From NCBI GenBank assembly GCA_900239685.1, contig OENT01000673.1, positions 1 to 64,000 of the forward strand: a stretch of DNA of 64,000 nucleotides, read 5' to 3'. Numbering within the stretch: position 1 is the stretch's first letter; each line of letters begins with the position of its first letter. Under the pieces are notes generated by a model. That model saw nothing but the letters and a program-made list of their open reading frames with translations. It did not search any database and had not been told where the DNA came from. Positions 35,933 through 48,579 of this stretch are shown here, in pieces. The translations under genes and the position numbers were made by a program. The DNA comes from Rotaria macrura (Eukaryota; Rotifera; Eurotatoria; Philodinida; Philodinidae).

Positions 35933-37344
35933 ATGGAACCGTGGTTTGCAGGAGCTGTGGTTGAGGCTGTTCGTGAAGCTAAGTCAAGTCGAGCTTTGTT
36001 TATTGTTTATGTTTATGATGATTCAGAACAATCTCAATCTATGGATAAACTTTGGTCGGATGTATGGACGAGATTAACAAATCGTACGAAAATGATTGCC
36101 CTTCGTCTTGAGAAAGACACTGAAGCTTGTCGACAATTTCAAGTAATATATAAAATTCAAACATATCCAACAATTTATTTTATAAATGGTCAAAATGGTC
36201 AAGTTTTAAAAATGATTGATCAACTACTTGAAAATTCTAATAATTTACAACAGATTATTGAAGATTTGATGAATATAATCGAACCAAAGCAAGATCACAC
36301 GCCAACATCACCAGCAGTAGATGCAGAAATAGTTCAGCCAACAAAAACGGTGGAAGAAAAGGTAAGAAATTTGAATATATAAAAGAGATAAATCTGTTTA
36401 AATTATTCGGATGTGATTACTCTGACTAGTTAGCAGAGGCTCGTGCACGTCTTAAGGCAATCCAAGATCAACGTGAAGACGAAGCCAAAGAAAAAGAAAA
36501 GCAAAGTGAAGTAGAACGTCGTCGTCTTGGACAACAAATGTTATTAGATAAACAAAAAAAAGATGAAGAATTAATACGAAAACAGGCTGAAGAAATTCGT
36601 CGAGATAAACTTGAACAACAAAAACTACAGGAAAAATTGAAGGCACAAATCCAACAAGATCGAGAAGAAAAACGACGAAAATATGAACAAGAACAAACAT
36701 CAACAAGTCAACAATCGAAACCAAAAGTAAAAACGCCAGAGGTTGAAACTCCAAAAATAAATTATACACGTGCACGTTTACAATTTCGTTTGACTGATGG
36801 ATCATTTTTTACCGAAGATTTTCCAGTCGATGCTCGCATGAATGATGTTTATGCCTATTTACAAGAAACATTACCAACTGATCAATATAGAAATGGTTCG
36901 TATACACTTCGAACAACGCATACACGTATTACCTTAACAAGAGATAATCCAAACACATTAAATGAACTTGAACTTGTACCATCAGCTGTTTTACTTGTCC
37001 TTAATCGTGGAAACACTGTTTCACCATCGACTAATTCCAGTGCAACTAATATTTTTCAATCAGTTCCATTCATATTTACATGGTTTATGTTACAGTTTAA
37101 TTTAATTTACCAATTCATCTTTGCTAAATTATTTGGACATCGTACTCCAGCACCATCAACGCAACAAGCGAGGCCAACAGTAAGAACAAATAGGTCTAAT
37201 GAACAAGCAAGAACAAAAAACAAAGAAAATTTCAAGATAGATTCAGCAGACAAAACAACTGTTCGTCGTTTTCATAATACACAAGATGATAGTGATGATG
37301 ATGAAAAACGTACATGGAATGGAAATTCAACACAACAAATGTGA
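35933..37344 (+). CDS. UBX-domain protein 4 (UBXN4/erasin)-like
   Basis: Two exons, 35933-36361 and 36430-37344, joined in phase 0 (VEEK/LAEARARLKAIQ); 447 aa. The N-terminal thioredoxin-like domain reads MEPWFAGAVVEAVREAKSSR, ALFIVYVYDDSEQSQSMDKL, ACRQFQVIYKIQTYPTIYFI. A long charged coiled coil (about residues 145-235) follows, then a UBX domain (ARLQFRLTDGSFFTEDFPVD ... LNELELVPSAVLLVL) and a hydrophobic hairpin (VPFIFTWFMLQFNLIYQFIF). The order Trx-like, coiled coil, UBX, membrane hairpin is that of UBXN4, an ER membrane protein that recruits p97/VCP for ER-associated degradation. I chose ATG 35933 because MEPWF aligns with MLWF of UBXN4; an in-frame ATG at 35870 is possible. AATAAA at about 37370 follows. 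Confidence 0.87.
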
Positions 37345-37998
37345 CATTTTTATTTTATTCTCTTTATTTAATAAATATAATCATAAGTCTTTTGTGGTTT
37401 GTTTTTATCTACTCGAAGCAAAACTTACATGAAAAATATTTCGATGGCCGATTTTCAAACGTCATAAACAGTTTAGGAAAAGTTTCGGGAATAAAAATAT
37501 CTAATGTGATACCTTCTTCTTGAAGTTGTTATTCGGACGGATATTAGCCTGATGTCAGTTGTCTAAAGTAACGAAAGTATCACATCTACACTTGGCTTGT
37601 AAGATGTCTCAACAAGTGTCCAAACAATGTGAACTCTACTGTAACATCTTTGACTACCTATACTTCAATGTATCACGAAATTTAAACTTGATACTACCAT
37701 CGAGTAGAGAATAGATCTATATACCGAGCTAAAATCAAATTTAAAAGAACATCATAACTTGCAATGAAGTAGTTTATTCAGTTGTATGTAAATTGATTGG
37801 AAATTATTGATTCTTTGAAACATCTATGAATAGTTGATAAATTCATATTGATATCAATGAACAGGACTTGTTCGGACGCATCTAACATTCTTGAGTATTT
37901 TTCCTTCTTAGGTATACACTACTAGTAAAACGATTTCAGTGATTTTAACGCAAGCATATTTATATACATTTAAAAACAAGCATCGAATTACAAGAGTT
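37345..37998. other. Spacer between convergent genes
   Basis: AATAAA at about 37370 for the UBXN4-like gene. Nothing else recognised. Confidence 0.45.
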
Positions 37999-40433
37999 TT
38001 AGATTATTTCACAACAATTCAAACGACTTCGAATACCTCGACTACTATCTTTTATGATTTGTTTTTCATGAATGTTTGGTTCAATGAGTTTTTGATTTTG
38101 ATCAATAAGATTTTCTAGACGAGCTAATTCAACGAGTGATAAGTTTTGATTAGTTCGACGAAGAGAATCTTCTTGAAGCAATTTTAAAATTTGTCGAGAT
38201 TCAACAGTCTTCAAATATTTATTTAAATAGATTAAACTTGAACCTTCATAGTCTGACAGTAGACGAGACATTTGCACTAGATTATTTTCAAATAACCAAT
38301 TTTGAACATCATTCTGAGTCCATTCTGATATATTATTGGAGAGGACTGGTAAAATTGATTTCCGTCGAGGCATTGAATTACAAGTGACGAGATTCCTATC
38401 GTTTCGACATTCGATACGTGGAACATTGTCGTCTTGCGCAACCGAAGCTTTTAATTCGTTGATTAACCTATCCATAGCATCTGGAAATTCATATTTCGTA
38501 AAATCTACATAAACTAACTGACCAACTAAAAATAACAGCCAACCATCGGGTTGATAATGTTCTTCGAGAAGTATTGGAACGATTCTTGTTCGACGTTGAA
38601 ATGCATAATTCGCTTCGGCTCGACAATAATTACTTCTTCGATAATGTTTACTCATACAAATTATGATTATATGTGATCGTTCTATAGCCTGTGCCATGGC
38701 ATCCATAACATTACCATGTATTTGATCAAAATCAATCCACACACGGTAACCGGTTTTAATCAATTCATCGTACAATTGTTTACAAAAAATTTTATCCTTA
38801 TGGGAATAACTTATCATTAGATCGAACATTGTTTCATCATCGTTTTCCAGAAGTTCCCGATCTTCATGCCTAGATTTTAAATTCCATAGTATGCCATAGG
38901 TAATTTTGCCCATCGGTTCATGATGTAGTTCTTGTTTCAAATGAGATAATCGAATCATTAACTTTTGATTGTTACGTAACTGTTGTTGAATATCATGATT
39001 AAATGAAAGTGCCCATAGAATATCGTATACAATCGGATATTGATCACACATTTGAATTAGAAACGATACTTTATTTGTATCAGCTATTTTTTGTTGTATA
39101 ACATCATTTTTTGCAAGACTTAAAAAGCCTAAAACAATAGGAAGCAATGGATGAAAACTTCTTTTTTCAATATCTAAGTTTCTATTCAAATTAATTTACC
39201 TCGAAGTAATTGAGAAATTAAAATTCGCTGTGATTTTCGTGTTGGATGATTCCAAGCTTGTTCGAGCATGTAAAAGAAATATTCACAAAGATTATTGGTA
39301 ATTTTTACTTCTTTTAAATGTTCATCACATAGAAGTTCTCCTATTAATCCATATGTACATAAACTTATTCGATTATATCCTGATATTTCAGTTATTGGTA
39401 AAAGTACTTCTAGTAAATTTGTTTCGAATCGCATGAAAATAACTGAATCATATGTACATAACATAGCCGTTAGAAAACTTAAAATAACATCGATGAGTAT
39501 CGTTTCGTCATTCGATCGTTGTGTTTGAATCTTTTGATGGAACGGTTTATGACTTATGATACGTATTAATGCTTGTATATGTTCATGAGATATTTCTTCA
39601 GTTGGTAGAAGTATTTGAATATGTTTAGTTTTATCACTATCCCAACAACAAAATGTACAAATAAAACTCATGATATATGTAATGCAACAAAGTAATTCTT
39701 GACTCCATGATTGAACATTTAAACTATGAAGATGAATTATACTTAAATATTCTTTTTCGAAATTACGAAGTATTTCTTCTGTAGTAAAAGGGAAAAGTCG
39801 ATTTTTGCAAAAACAATATGCACTTATGGATAATGAACATGTTTTCAAATAGAATAATTGTTTATTGGTGAAGATTGATTGTGATACGTGTGATGTTTGT
39901 AATTGACTTAGATAAAATTTATATTGATCGGTCATAATAAATTTACATGCGATTGAATAATTGATATCTGTGATGATGGATGGCATTATCGATTGGGAAT
40001 TTTCATAGATGAAATAAGAAAGATTATCAAACCAAAGACCGATCAAAATAAAATAGGGATCATGTTCGTCGGTGCTTTTTTCGATTTGTTCGAAGACAAC
40101 ATTGAGTAAATCTGTTGTTTCAGGAAAAAGAAGAGTTGCTTTTTTGTCAGAATCCATTTCTTCCAAACTAAATATCAACTTTTTATTGAATGAAGCAAGA
40201 TTGTGAAATAATTTATAATGTTTGGAGTGATTTATCCATTTAAATGGTGTTTCACCGAACATTTTCCATGCCCAATGTTCGAGTTTACATAAATAATCGA
40301 AATTTTCCGAAATAAATTTTAATAAAAATTCTACATCTAAGTCTTGAAGAAGGTTTTCTATTCTACAAAGAATATCATCAGATAATGTCGTTGTTGTCAA
40401 CGCAGCAAAAAGATCTGCTATGTTCTTTTCCAT
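37999..40433 (-). CDS. ARM-TIR-SAM protein, copy 1
   Basis: Two exons, 40433-39200 and 39128-37999, with a 71-bp intron joining LLR/GFLSLAKNDV; 787 aa. Residues 1 to about 500 are helical, armadillo-like (for example SQELLCCITYIMSFICTFCC, then VYDILWALSFNHDIQQQL). The TIR domain (about 530-670) has MFDLMISYSHKDKIFCKQLY, GYRVWIDFDQIHGNVMDAMA, ERSHIIIICMSKHYRRSNYC and RAEANYAFQRRTRIVPILLE; the Glu of CRAEA occupies the place of the catalytic Glu of SARM1-type NADases. A SAM-like domain follows (SEWTQNDVQNWLFENNLVQM, then RLLSDYEGSSLIYLNKYLK) and a basic tail with a terminal CCEII. SARM1 has ARM-SAM-SAM-TIR; here TIR precedes SAM. NAD-cleaving or scaffold function is inferred. Confidence 0.8.
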
Positions 40434-43109
40434 CCTTGTTGGCTAATACATCGTACTATGCATAACTAGTGCTATGGGTAGGTTACATTTGTATACAAGG
40501 CTGTCCATCAGTAGAACTTGTTTTTTTTCTCTTCCTCCCGTTGATAATAGCAGCATTTTCATCATTAATATTGGTGGAAACACTGGAATGTGTTTGGCGT
40601 ATAATAGTTGCATCAGTAGACGCGAATCATAGCTGATATATGCGTCGCACAGCACAATCCGTAAGCGAACGACAACAATAAAAAATAGTTGCCATGAGAA
40701 TCATTTTATTGTTCATAAAGAATTTGAAAACCGAGAGAAAAGACCATAAAATGTTTCCATGACGATCTTTGTTCCAACTTACGTTGTTATACTATGTTAA
40801 AGAAATATTGCGAATTTCTCATTAGACAACGTTGAATCGCAGAATATAATAAAAAGATTTGTCACTCTTGTTTTCTTACTGTCAAATTTTATCCTACAAG
40901 AGCTCTATTTTTGATGAACACCTTCCGTCTTAATTAAAAAAATGCTTTCTAAATGCACGAAAGACGAGCTTGAGGCATCTTCTTTTATTAATTATATAAA
41001 TTTCTATTTGACACGTCCGTTTTTGTAGAACAATTTTGTTGCTTTACGCCGTCACATACTGCAAAAAATTTTCTATCTTACGAAGAAAAAACGGGAAGTC
41101 TTTTTCTTCCCTTTTTTTCTTCTTTTAATGCCTCAATGATAGGACATCTCAGAATGCCATACAAAGATCTGTTGTAAGAAATTAGGACTTTTTTCGGAAG
41201 AGAATGTCACGTTACAGGCTATGACAATTATTGTTCTTTTTCATTGAATTCTGATGCTATCATATACAAGATTATATTTTAATTAGATCACCAAATTTTC
41301 TCAGATCGAATATATCTTCCTTTGTCTTCACATGAAAAGCAAAAACTACAAGATTCTCTTCGAAACATTGTAGTTTCATATGTTATTTGAAATATAAAAA
41401 TAAATCTAGATAGGTAAACCTTCCAGGAATTTGAGGTTACAGAACAATTGGTTGTTGACGTATGTGTATGTATTGAATGTTACTTCAAAGAGTCATTGTA
41501 GAAGATTGAATATTTTTAGAGAGTCTCGCCGGCATAATCCCATCATAGTCTGACAATGTCATGCCATTCAAATAAACAGAGTTTTATATCGAGTTTTGAG
41601 TGATGAAAAATCAAGCAATATTTTACAATAGTTTAAATACTAAACAATACGTGTTTTTCTTCCAATGGATTTACTGTGTTGGACTTTTTCGAGTCGAACA
41701 TATCGATTTTGTTAAAATGTAGGACTTCATGAGATGGTGAATTTCGTTTTAACAAAAAAAACTTTGAAAGTATTCTACATTATAATGCTCTTATATAATT
41801 GATTACTGTTTTTAATATCGAGAAAACATACTCCTTCTTTCTTTAAGTTGGATTTTCTGATAAGATCTCTCAATATGTAAGTTTCGAAAAAAATAATAAA
41901 TTTAGCTAAGAATTTTCAATTCTAATATAATCGACTTCATAGACTTGAAACAAATGTGTTGAGGCAAAGTTCAACCAAAGAATCAATCTCTTCAAAGTAA
42001 TGCTTTTACATATTAACAATGACCAATTTATTCATGAGTAGTACTCATGTAAATTAAGAATAAATGTATCATATACAAAGAAAAAAAATTTCGAATTCTC
42101 AGAAAACTTCTGCATAACAAATTCAAGCAAAAACATGCCATTAATTAATTACAAAATGAATTGAATAGCGAAATGAACTATTTTTGTGCATAACGGTGCA
42201 TGTTGAAATATATCGATTTCTATCAATTAAATATACTACTAATTAGTTGCATAAATCTTAATTATGTAGCTCTCCAGTGTAGATAATATAAATTCCTGAA
42301 GTGTATAGCTATATCTTGAGGCATCAAGTCAGTAATTCATTATGACTAGTAAAATATCGCCAGACAATCTTAGCAGATAATATGAGTGGTGAAAATAAAG
42401 TATCAAGTTTCTGAAAAGTATTAATAATAATAGAAATCTTCAAAATGTTTTACGATGTAGACTAGCATTCAACATTTGTTAATGATTAATCGATCATGAG
42501 AATTTCTATTCAACGACCAAATCTGATATGTGTGGTATTGTTTCATTGTAACTTTTCCCACAGTTGTGTTTCCCTCTATGAAAATGCCGCATTAATTATG
42601 ATATCTTTTCATAGCTTGTTAGAGAGGCACTATTAGTCAGGCGCTCATGGTTTCATTTGGATACGAATGAAAACATTTAAAAATCAAGTTGACTTGACTT
42701 TTAAAAAATGAAATCTACGAATATGTTGATGTATTGAATTCTGGTAATTTGTCAAACGTTTGGTCGAATTCCTATGATTTAGTATGGCAATCAAGATTCC
42801 GAAAGTGTAGAAGCTCAACAAGGATTAGGTCTACGAATGAGAAAAGAAGAAAATCAGCTATTGAACATGCAGAAGACTCTAATTGCCCATAGTATCGTCA
42901 TGAGATAGAAGCATTCGTCTCAATTAACAACAGTAAATTTGTTTTGGCTAGTTTTTTGAACGAACCCATAACTTTGTTAGAGTAAAGTTTGATATTACAT
43001 GAAATTTTTTTGTACTGCTAAATCTATTTTAATATATTTATATTTATAAAAATAGAACAAGTAACTTTCTATCCATAAATAAAGATCGAAAATAAATGTC
43101 TACAAGTTT
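40434..43109. other. Gene-free spacer between the two TIR paralogues
   Basis: 2.7 kb, AT-rich. I see no third copy, no repeats with clear ends and no coding ORF. Confidence 0.45.
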
Positions 43110-45535
43110 TTATGAAGTTCGGCAGCATGCTAACGATTTTCGTTTTAGTTTCTTTATTTTCAATTTTGACGGCTGAGCATCTTTGAAATCTGTGTTACAA
43201 GACTTCTCTTGATCTAAAAGAGATCGAAAACGAGATAATTCAACTAATGATAAATTTTGATTTATAAGTCGTAGAGAATCATCTTGTAGTAAAGATACAA
43301 CTTGTTGAAGTTCAACTTTTTCTATGACTTCAATCATATGTGTCAAACTACGACCATCGAAATCAGTAAATAAGCGAGACAATTGTTCTAAACCATTACT
43401 CATAAACCAATCTTGTACATTTTCTTGTGTCCAATAGAGCATGTTTTCTGAACTTAGCAATAATGAAGATGCATTGGACGACACAGACATCAAACGTAAC
43501 ATATCATCAGTGTCTTCTTTTGGACTGACACTAACAGAACACATATCACTGATAACAGGAGCTTTAATTTCTTTGATTAACATTTCTATCGCCTGTGAAA
43601 ATTCATATTTTGAAAAGTCGACATAATGTAATTGACCAATAAGAAATAACAACCAACCATCGGGGTGATAATGTTCTTCGAGAAGTATTGGAACGATTCT
43701 TGTTCGACGTTGAAATGCATAATTCGCTTCGGCTCGACAATAGTTACTTTTTCTGTATTGTTCACTCATGCAAATAAGAATTATATGTGACTTTTCAATA
43801 GCTTGTGCCATGGCATCCATAACATTCCCATGTATTTGATCAAAATCGATCCATACATGATAACCGATTTTAATCAATTCATCGTACAATTGTCGACAAA
43901 TCATTTCATCTTTATGTGAATAACTGATCATAATATCGAAAGTATCTTCATTATCTTTCTTTGATTTTGTACGATCTTCACGATTTGTTTCTAAATTCCA
44001 TAGTATTCCATAGGTAATTCTTCTTATCTTTGAATTATCGCAAGTCTTAGGCAGATGAGCTAATTTTGTCATAAATGCTGTATTGGCACGAAGTTGTTGT
44101 TGAATATCTTGATTAAATGAAAGTGCCCATAGAATATCATATACAATTGGATATTCATCACACATTTGAATGAAAAGTGTGACTTTGTTGGTATCAGCTG
44201 TATGTTGTTGAACAGCATCGATTTTAGATAAACTAACGAAGCCTAGAAAATATGCATTCATAAAATTTGATTCGTCTTCAATGACGACGTACCTTTTAAT
44301 AAGAAAGACATGGGCATTTGTTTATACTTTCTCGATGGATTTTCCCATGCCTCTTCAAGCATTCGAAAGAAAAACATACTTGCCTTGTCGGAAATCTTCA
44401 AATCTTTCAAACGTTCATCATATATTATTTCCCCAAGTATTCCGTATACACCTAAACGAATTTTATCACATACTGATTCTTTAGCAATAGCTAACAGCAT
44501 TTCAGGTAGTGAATCCTTCGATCGTAAAAACCAGGTAAAACGTTGATTGTGTGCTATATTGATCATAGAAAATAAGGTTGTATCGAGAAGAATTGTTTCA
44601 TCATTTGATCGACGTTTTGCAACAAATTGATAAGTTGGCTTGTAATCAATAATACGAATAAGGGCATCGATATAGTCGCAAGCTGTCGATGTCCAATCAG
44701 TCGAAAAAGCAATTTGAACTTGTGGTACTTTCTCGCCTCCCCACCAACAACATGAAGTGAAAAACGAGATAAGATGGGCGATACAACTCAATAAATCTTT
44801 CCTCCACGATTCTATACTATTGGTATGTAGAATAATTACTTTTACATAATCAATACTAAAATGATGAAGTAATTGTTCAGCAGTATAGATAAAATCATCT
44901 TGAGCTTTTGCAAATAAATAAGAACTTAATAACGCCGAACATGTTTTTACATAGAACAATAGTTTAGCAGTAAATAGAGATTGGGGTGATGGTAATTGAC
45001 AAAGTTGATTTAAATACAATTTATATTGATTGGTCATAACATAGTTACGAGCTGTATAATAAATAATGTGTATAATAGTCGTTGACGTTTCAAATTCAGG
45101 ATAGTCATGTAAAAAATAAGAGAGATTATCAAACCAAAGACTGACTAAACTGATAAATGAATCATTTTCATCGTTTTTTCTTTCAATATATTCGAATATG
45201 GCACTAATCCAATCGATAGTTTCAGGAATAAGCAGTGAAGCTTTCATATCGGCTTCAATGTCATCATAATTAAAAACCAAATTCTTATTAAACAATGCAA
45301 GCATACGAAATAACTCTTTGTAGTTCGATTCTTCGATCCATTGTTGAGATTCCTGACTGAATAATTGCCATGCCCAACTTTCGAGGATGAGAATCGACTG
45401 ATAGAATTGTTGTACAAAAGAGGATAATAATTCACAATTCTGTTTTTCTAAAACGTATCTAATTTCGCAAACGATATCATTGGATAGTGGACCCGTTTGA
45501 AGCGTGGAAATAAGTAGTTGAAAATGATTGTCCAT
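43110..45535 (-). CDS. ARM-TIR-SAM protein, copy 2
   Basis: Two exons, 45535-44293 and 44242-43110, with a 50-bp intron at the same place as in copy 1 (LLK/GFVSLSKIDA); 791 aa. Same architecture: armadillo-like N-terminus (LLSCIAHLISFFTSCCWWGG, VYDILWALSFNQDIQQQL), TIR domain (FDIMISYSHKDEMICRQLYD, GYHVWIDFDQIHGNVMDAMA, KSNYCRAEANYAFQRRTRIV) and SAM-like domain (LYWTQENVQDWFMSNGLEQL, RLFTDFDGRSL). The C-terminus is lysine-rich and ends CCRTS. It is a tandem duplicate of the 38-40 kb gene in the same orientation; the N-terminal halves are strongly diverged while parts of the TIR domain are nearly identical at the DNA level. Confidence 0.8.
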
Positions 45536-48500
45536 CGTTTGTGTTTACAATATGTTATCGTCTAATACATACATGCTGTCTTCGTTTTAATCATTGATTT
45601 GGTAAGTATTCATATTTTTTCTATCCACATCTATTTATTTTGTGTTATTCTTTTTTGTTATTTATATAATTGACAGTTGACAACCACGCGACAGGTAGAT
45701 AAATAGGATGAAACGTGATTTACAGCTTCTTTAGATTTTATAATCATAGATATTATTTTAGTTGCTGTGATATTTAAACAAAATTTTTAAACATGAGAAT
45801 CATGTAGTAATTAATAGAACGAATCAATAACGATGCCAATTATTATCATACTTATTGTCATAGAGAAATTAGATAATCTATGTTTTTATGATATAAACAG
45901 TTTTTCATGAGCTATAAAATTATACACGCTCTCTAATTAAAATAATGAGGAAGTATGTATTTATATCGTCGATTTGTCTTCATGCGACTGTTAAAGAAGG
46001 ATTTATTCATGCTTTTATGAAGGTGCTTGAGCATAAAAAAGAATACACCACGAAAAAATACTATACGATGCTAGAATGAATACGTTGTTTTCCTATCTGA
46101 ACAGATAGTCATATTTAACAATTCTTTATATCATCAGCTAACTATATAGGATAAGGGCATTCATCGATTTACATTTTATATTTTCTCTCGATTTCACACG
46201 CTACTGTTGGTCTAATATAATTAAGCTGTTTTCTTTTTCTTGTTGCATAAAATCACTGTATGAAACGATACCATTCAACAATGAATTTTGAAAAAACTCC
46301 ATTTCATTTCTGCCATACGACGTCTATATTTTGCATGGATTAGAAAGATAGATGTCAGAATAGTTTCAATAATAATTAATATTCATTCATGCGTCGCAAT
46401 GAATCGTTGATTCAGTGAAATAAACTATTTTCATATTTCATAGCTTTCTTCATCTTTAGATTGATTAGACTTTGCAGATCATAAGTAGACAGGAAAGCAG
46501 AGGACAATACAGGCAAGATTGCACTAAACTTATCTATAATGCAAGTGAGTTCGACTTGGTCAAGAAATGCTTTGCATCAATTAAGATATTTGAAATGATT
46601 TCCTCAAAAATATTAGAGTTGTTCTACGTATTTTATGTGTATTGTGCGAACTCTCACTCATCCTTTTCTATCAGTATATATAACTGTAACCGTATTCCCT
46701 AATCGAATTCTTGTAATATTTTTGACCCATTTGCTTAACATCAATTCATATCGTTAACATTGATAATGATCTCTTTTGTTCGTCATGAATACCGATCATT
46801 GAAATTCGAATTGCATAATATTTCATGTATCATTTGTCGTATTCTTATGTTTTATCTATTAATCTAATTAAAATGGGAGAATTTCGTTTGCAATAACTTA
46901 TTAAATGTGAAACGGTCTTTCTACGATATAATTGAAAAGTTGAGACAATATAACGGAACAGTTTAGATGCAAACGTTATTTCACATGCGAAGAACCAGCT
47001 TATGATAATGTCATGCATTATTTCCAATACAGAGTATCAGATGATGACTAGCGAGATGCATTTGAATGACATGTAAATCTGATTCAAGACAATCGATAAA
47101 TGATTTTTCAATCAATAGAATTCACATTATCGATGAATATATTATTTTTCAACAATTCAGACGATATCATCTTTTCATCAATCTCAAATAACATTGACAT
47201 TCTAACAACTTATTTCAATATAGGAAACATAAAACTGTTTGATGTTGGCATAAGGCTGTTTATACTCATTGGAGATGATTGTACAACAAAAAGAATTAAA
47301 TGAATTCAAAATTTCACTTTGTTTTATTGAAGCAACTGCATTAGTATTTTTCTACCTATAAAATACATGATTATTTCACATAATAAATCGATCTTGATAA
47401 ATTTTTCGTTGTTCAAACATTGGATATTTCAAGTATACGCACGAATTACATGTGATTAATCAACCATGATGATTAGAATCAGTCGAACAAGTGCATAAAC
47501 GAAAGCAACGTTAATTTTTCAAGGTTACTTTAATCAAGAAGAAGATGTTCTGTATTAATGAATATTTTTCTTTTGATTGATGCCACATACTGAAAGATTT
47601 TCGTTTGAAATAATTAGGTTTCGAGGAATCGACTTTCTCCACAATTACTTGATGAGAATGTTGACTTTGGATTAGTCATGATCAAAAGTTATTATACTCT
47701 AGAGAATATTTAATTATTAATACTTAGCGTATAATAGTATTCTATCACACGAATCGAATGTTGAACTGTGCAAATGATTGATTAGGAATACACAAATATG
47801 AGTAAATATTTTCTATTGTCTCATTTTTCTCTTTTCTTGTACCTAGCCATGAACTGTTCTTATGAGTCAAGGTCAAATTGAAGATGTAATGTGTGTTTGT
47901 GGTTTTATATTGAACTATACACAGATCGTGTATATTATTTTCAAATCTGTTTCAATAATGAAGAGACAAATATCTAAATACAACTTGATAAAACATAGTG
48001 ATGAATCCATGTCTACAAGAAAGAGTAAATAATCAATTGAGAACTGGTGATGTGTACTGATTATTTATTTCGAATCATTCGTGTTGTAGTTGTTCGTATG
48101 AGTATAAGTTATCACTTAGTGCAGGCATTCGATATTTGAAGTATTTTTTCTGTCATGCGGATCAACGTACAAGGTCCATGTTCCTAATACCTAAAATACA
48201 TCAGAGTAATCTATATAAAAAAAAAGAATCTAGAAAACGACAAACCAAAGTCGGCGAAAGAACAAAGAACGAGAGGCATTATTCTTATTTTACCTTCTAC
48301 TGAAAAATTTACCTTTGATGGTCCATAGTCTAGATGACAATTTTAAAAACTGTGTAATGATACTTACCTATATTAATCTTCGATTCAAAGTTTACGACAA
48401 GAACAATTTTTTCAAGTGATACCGAAGGTCATCATTCACTTTGTTTCATGTGGGAAGAGCAGCCAGTAGTATTTATTTTCTTCGTGACTACTATCACTGG

Positions 48501-48579
48501 AGAAAAGATAAGCCATGAGAATATAACATCTATTAATATAATGTCCACGTACTGATATATCATTCTCGACGAATAAAAC
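45536..48579. other. Gene-free stretch
   Basis: 3 kb, AT-rich, with only short ORFs of no recognisable family and no repeat boundaries. Confidence 0.45.

Noticed and set aside
39186-39189. Two overlapping genes at the TIR locus (and likewise at 44258-44261)
   Set aside because: Each pair of frames is joined by a short GT-AG intron that restores one continuous protein, and the paralogue has its intron at the same place.
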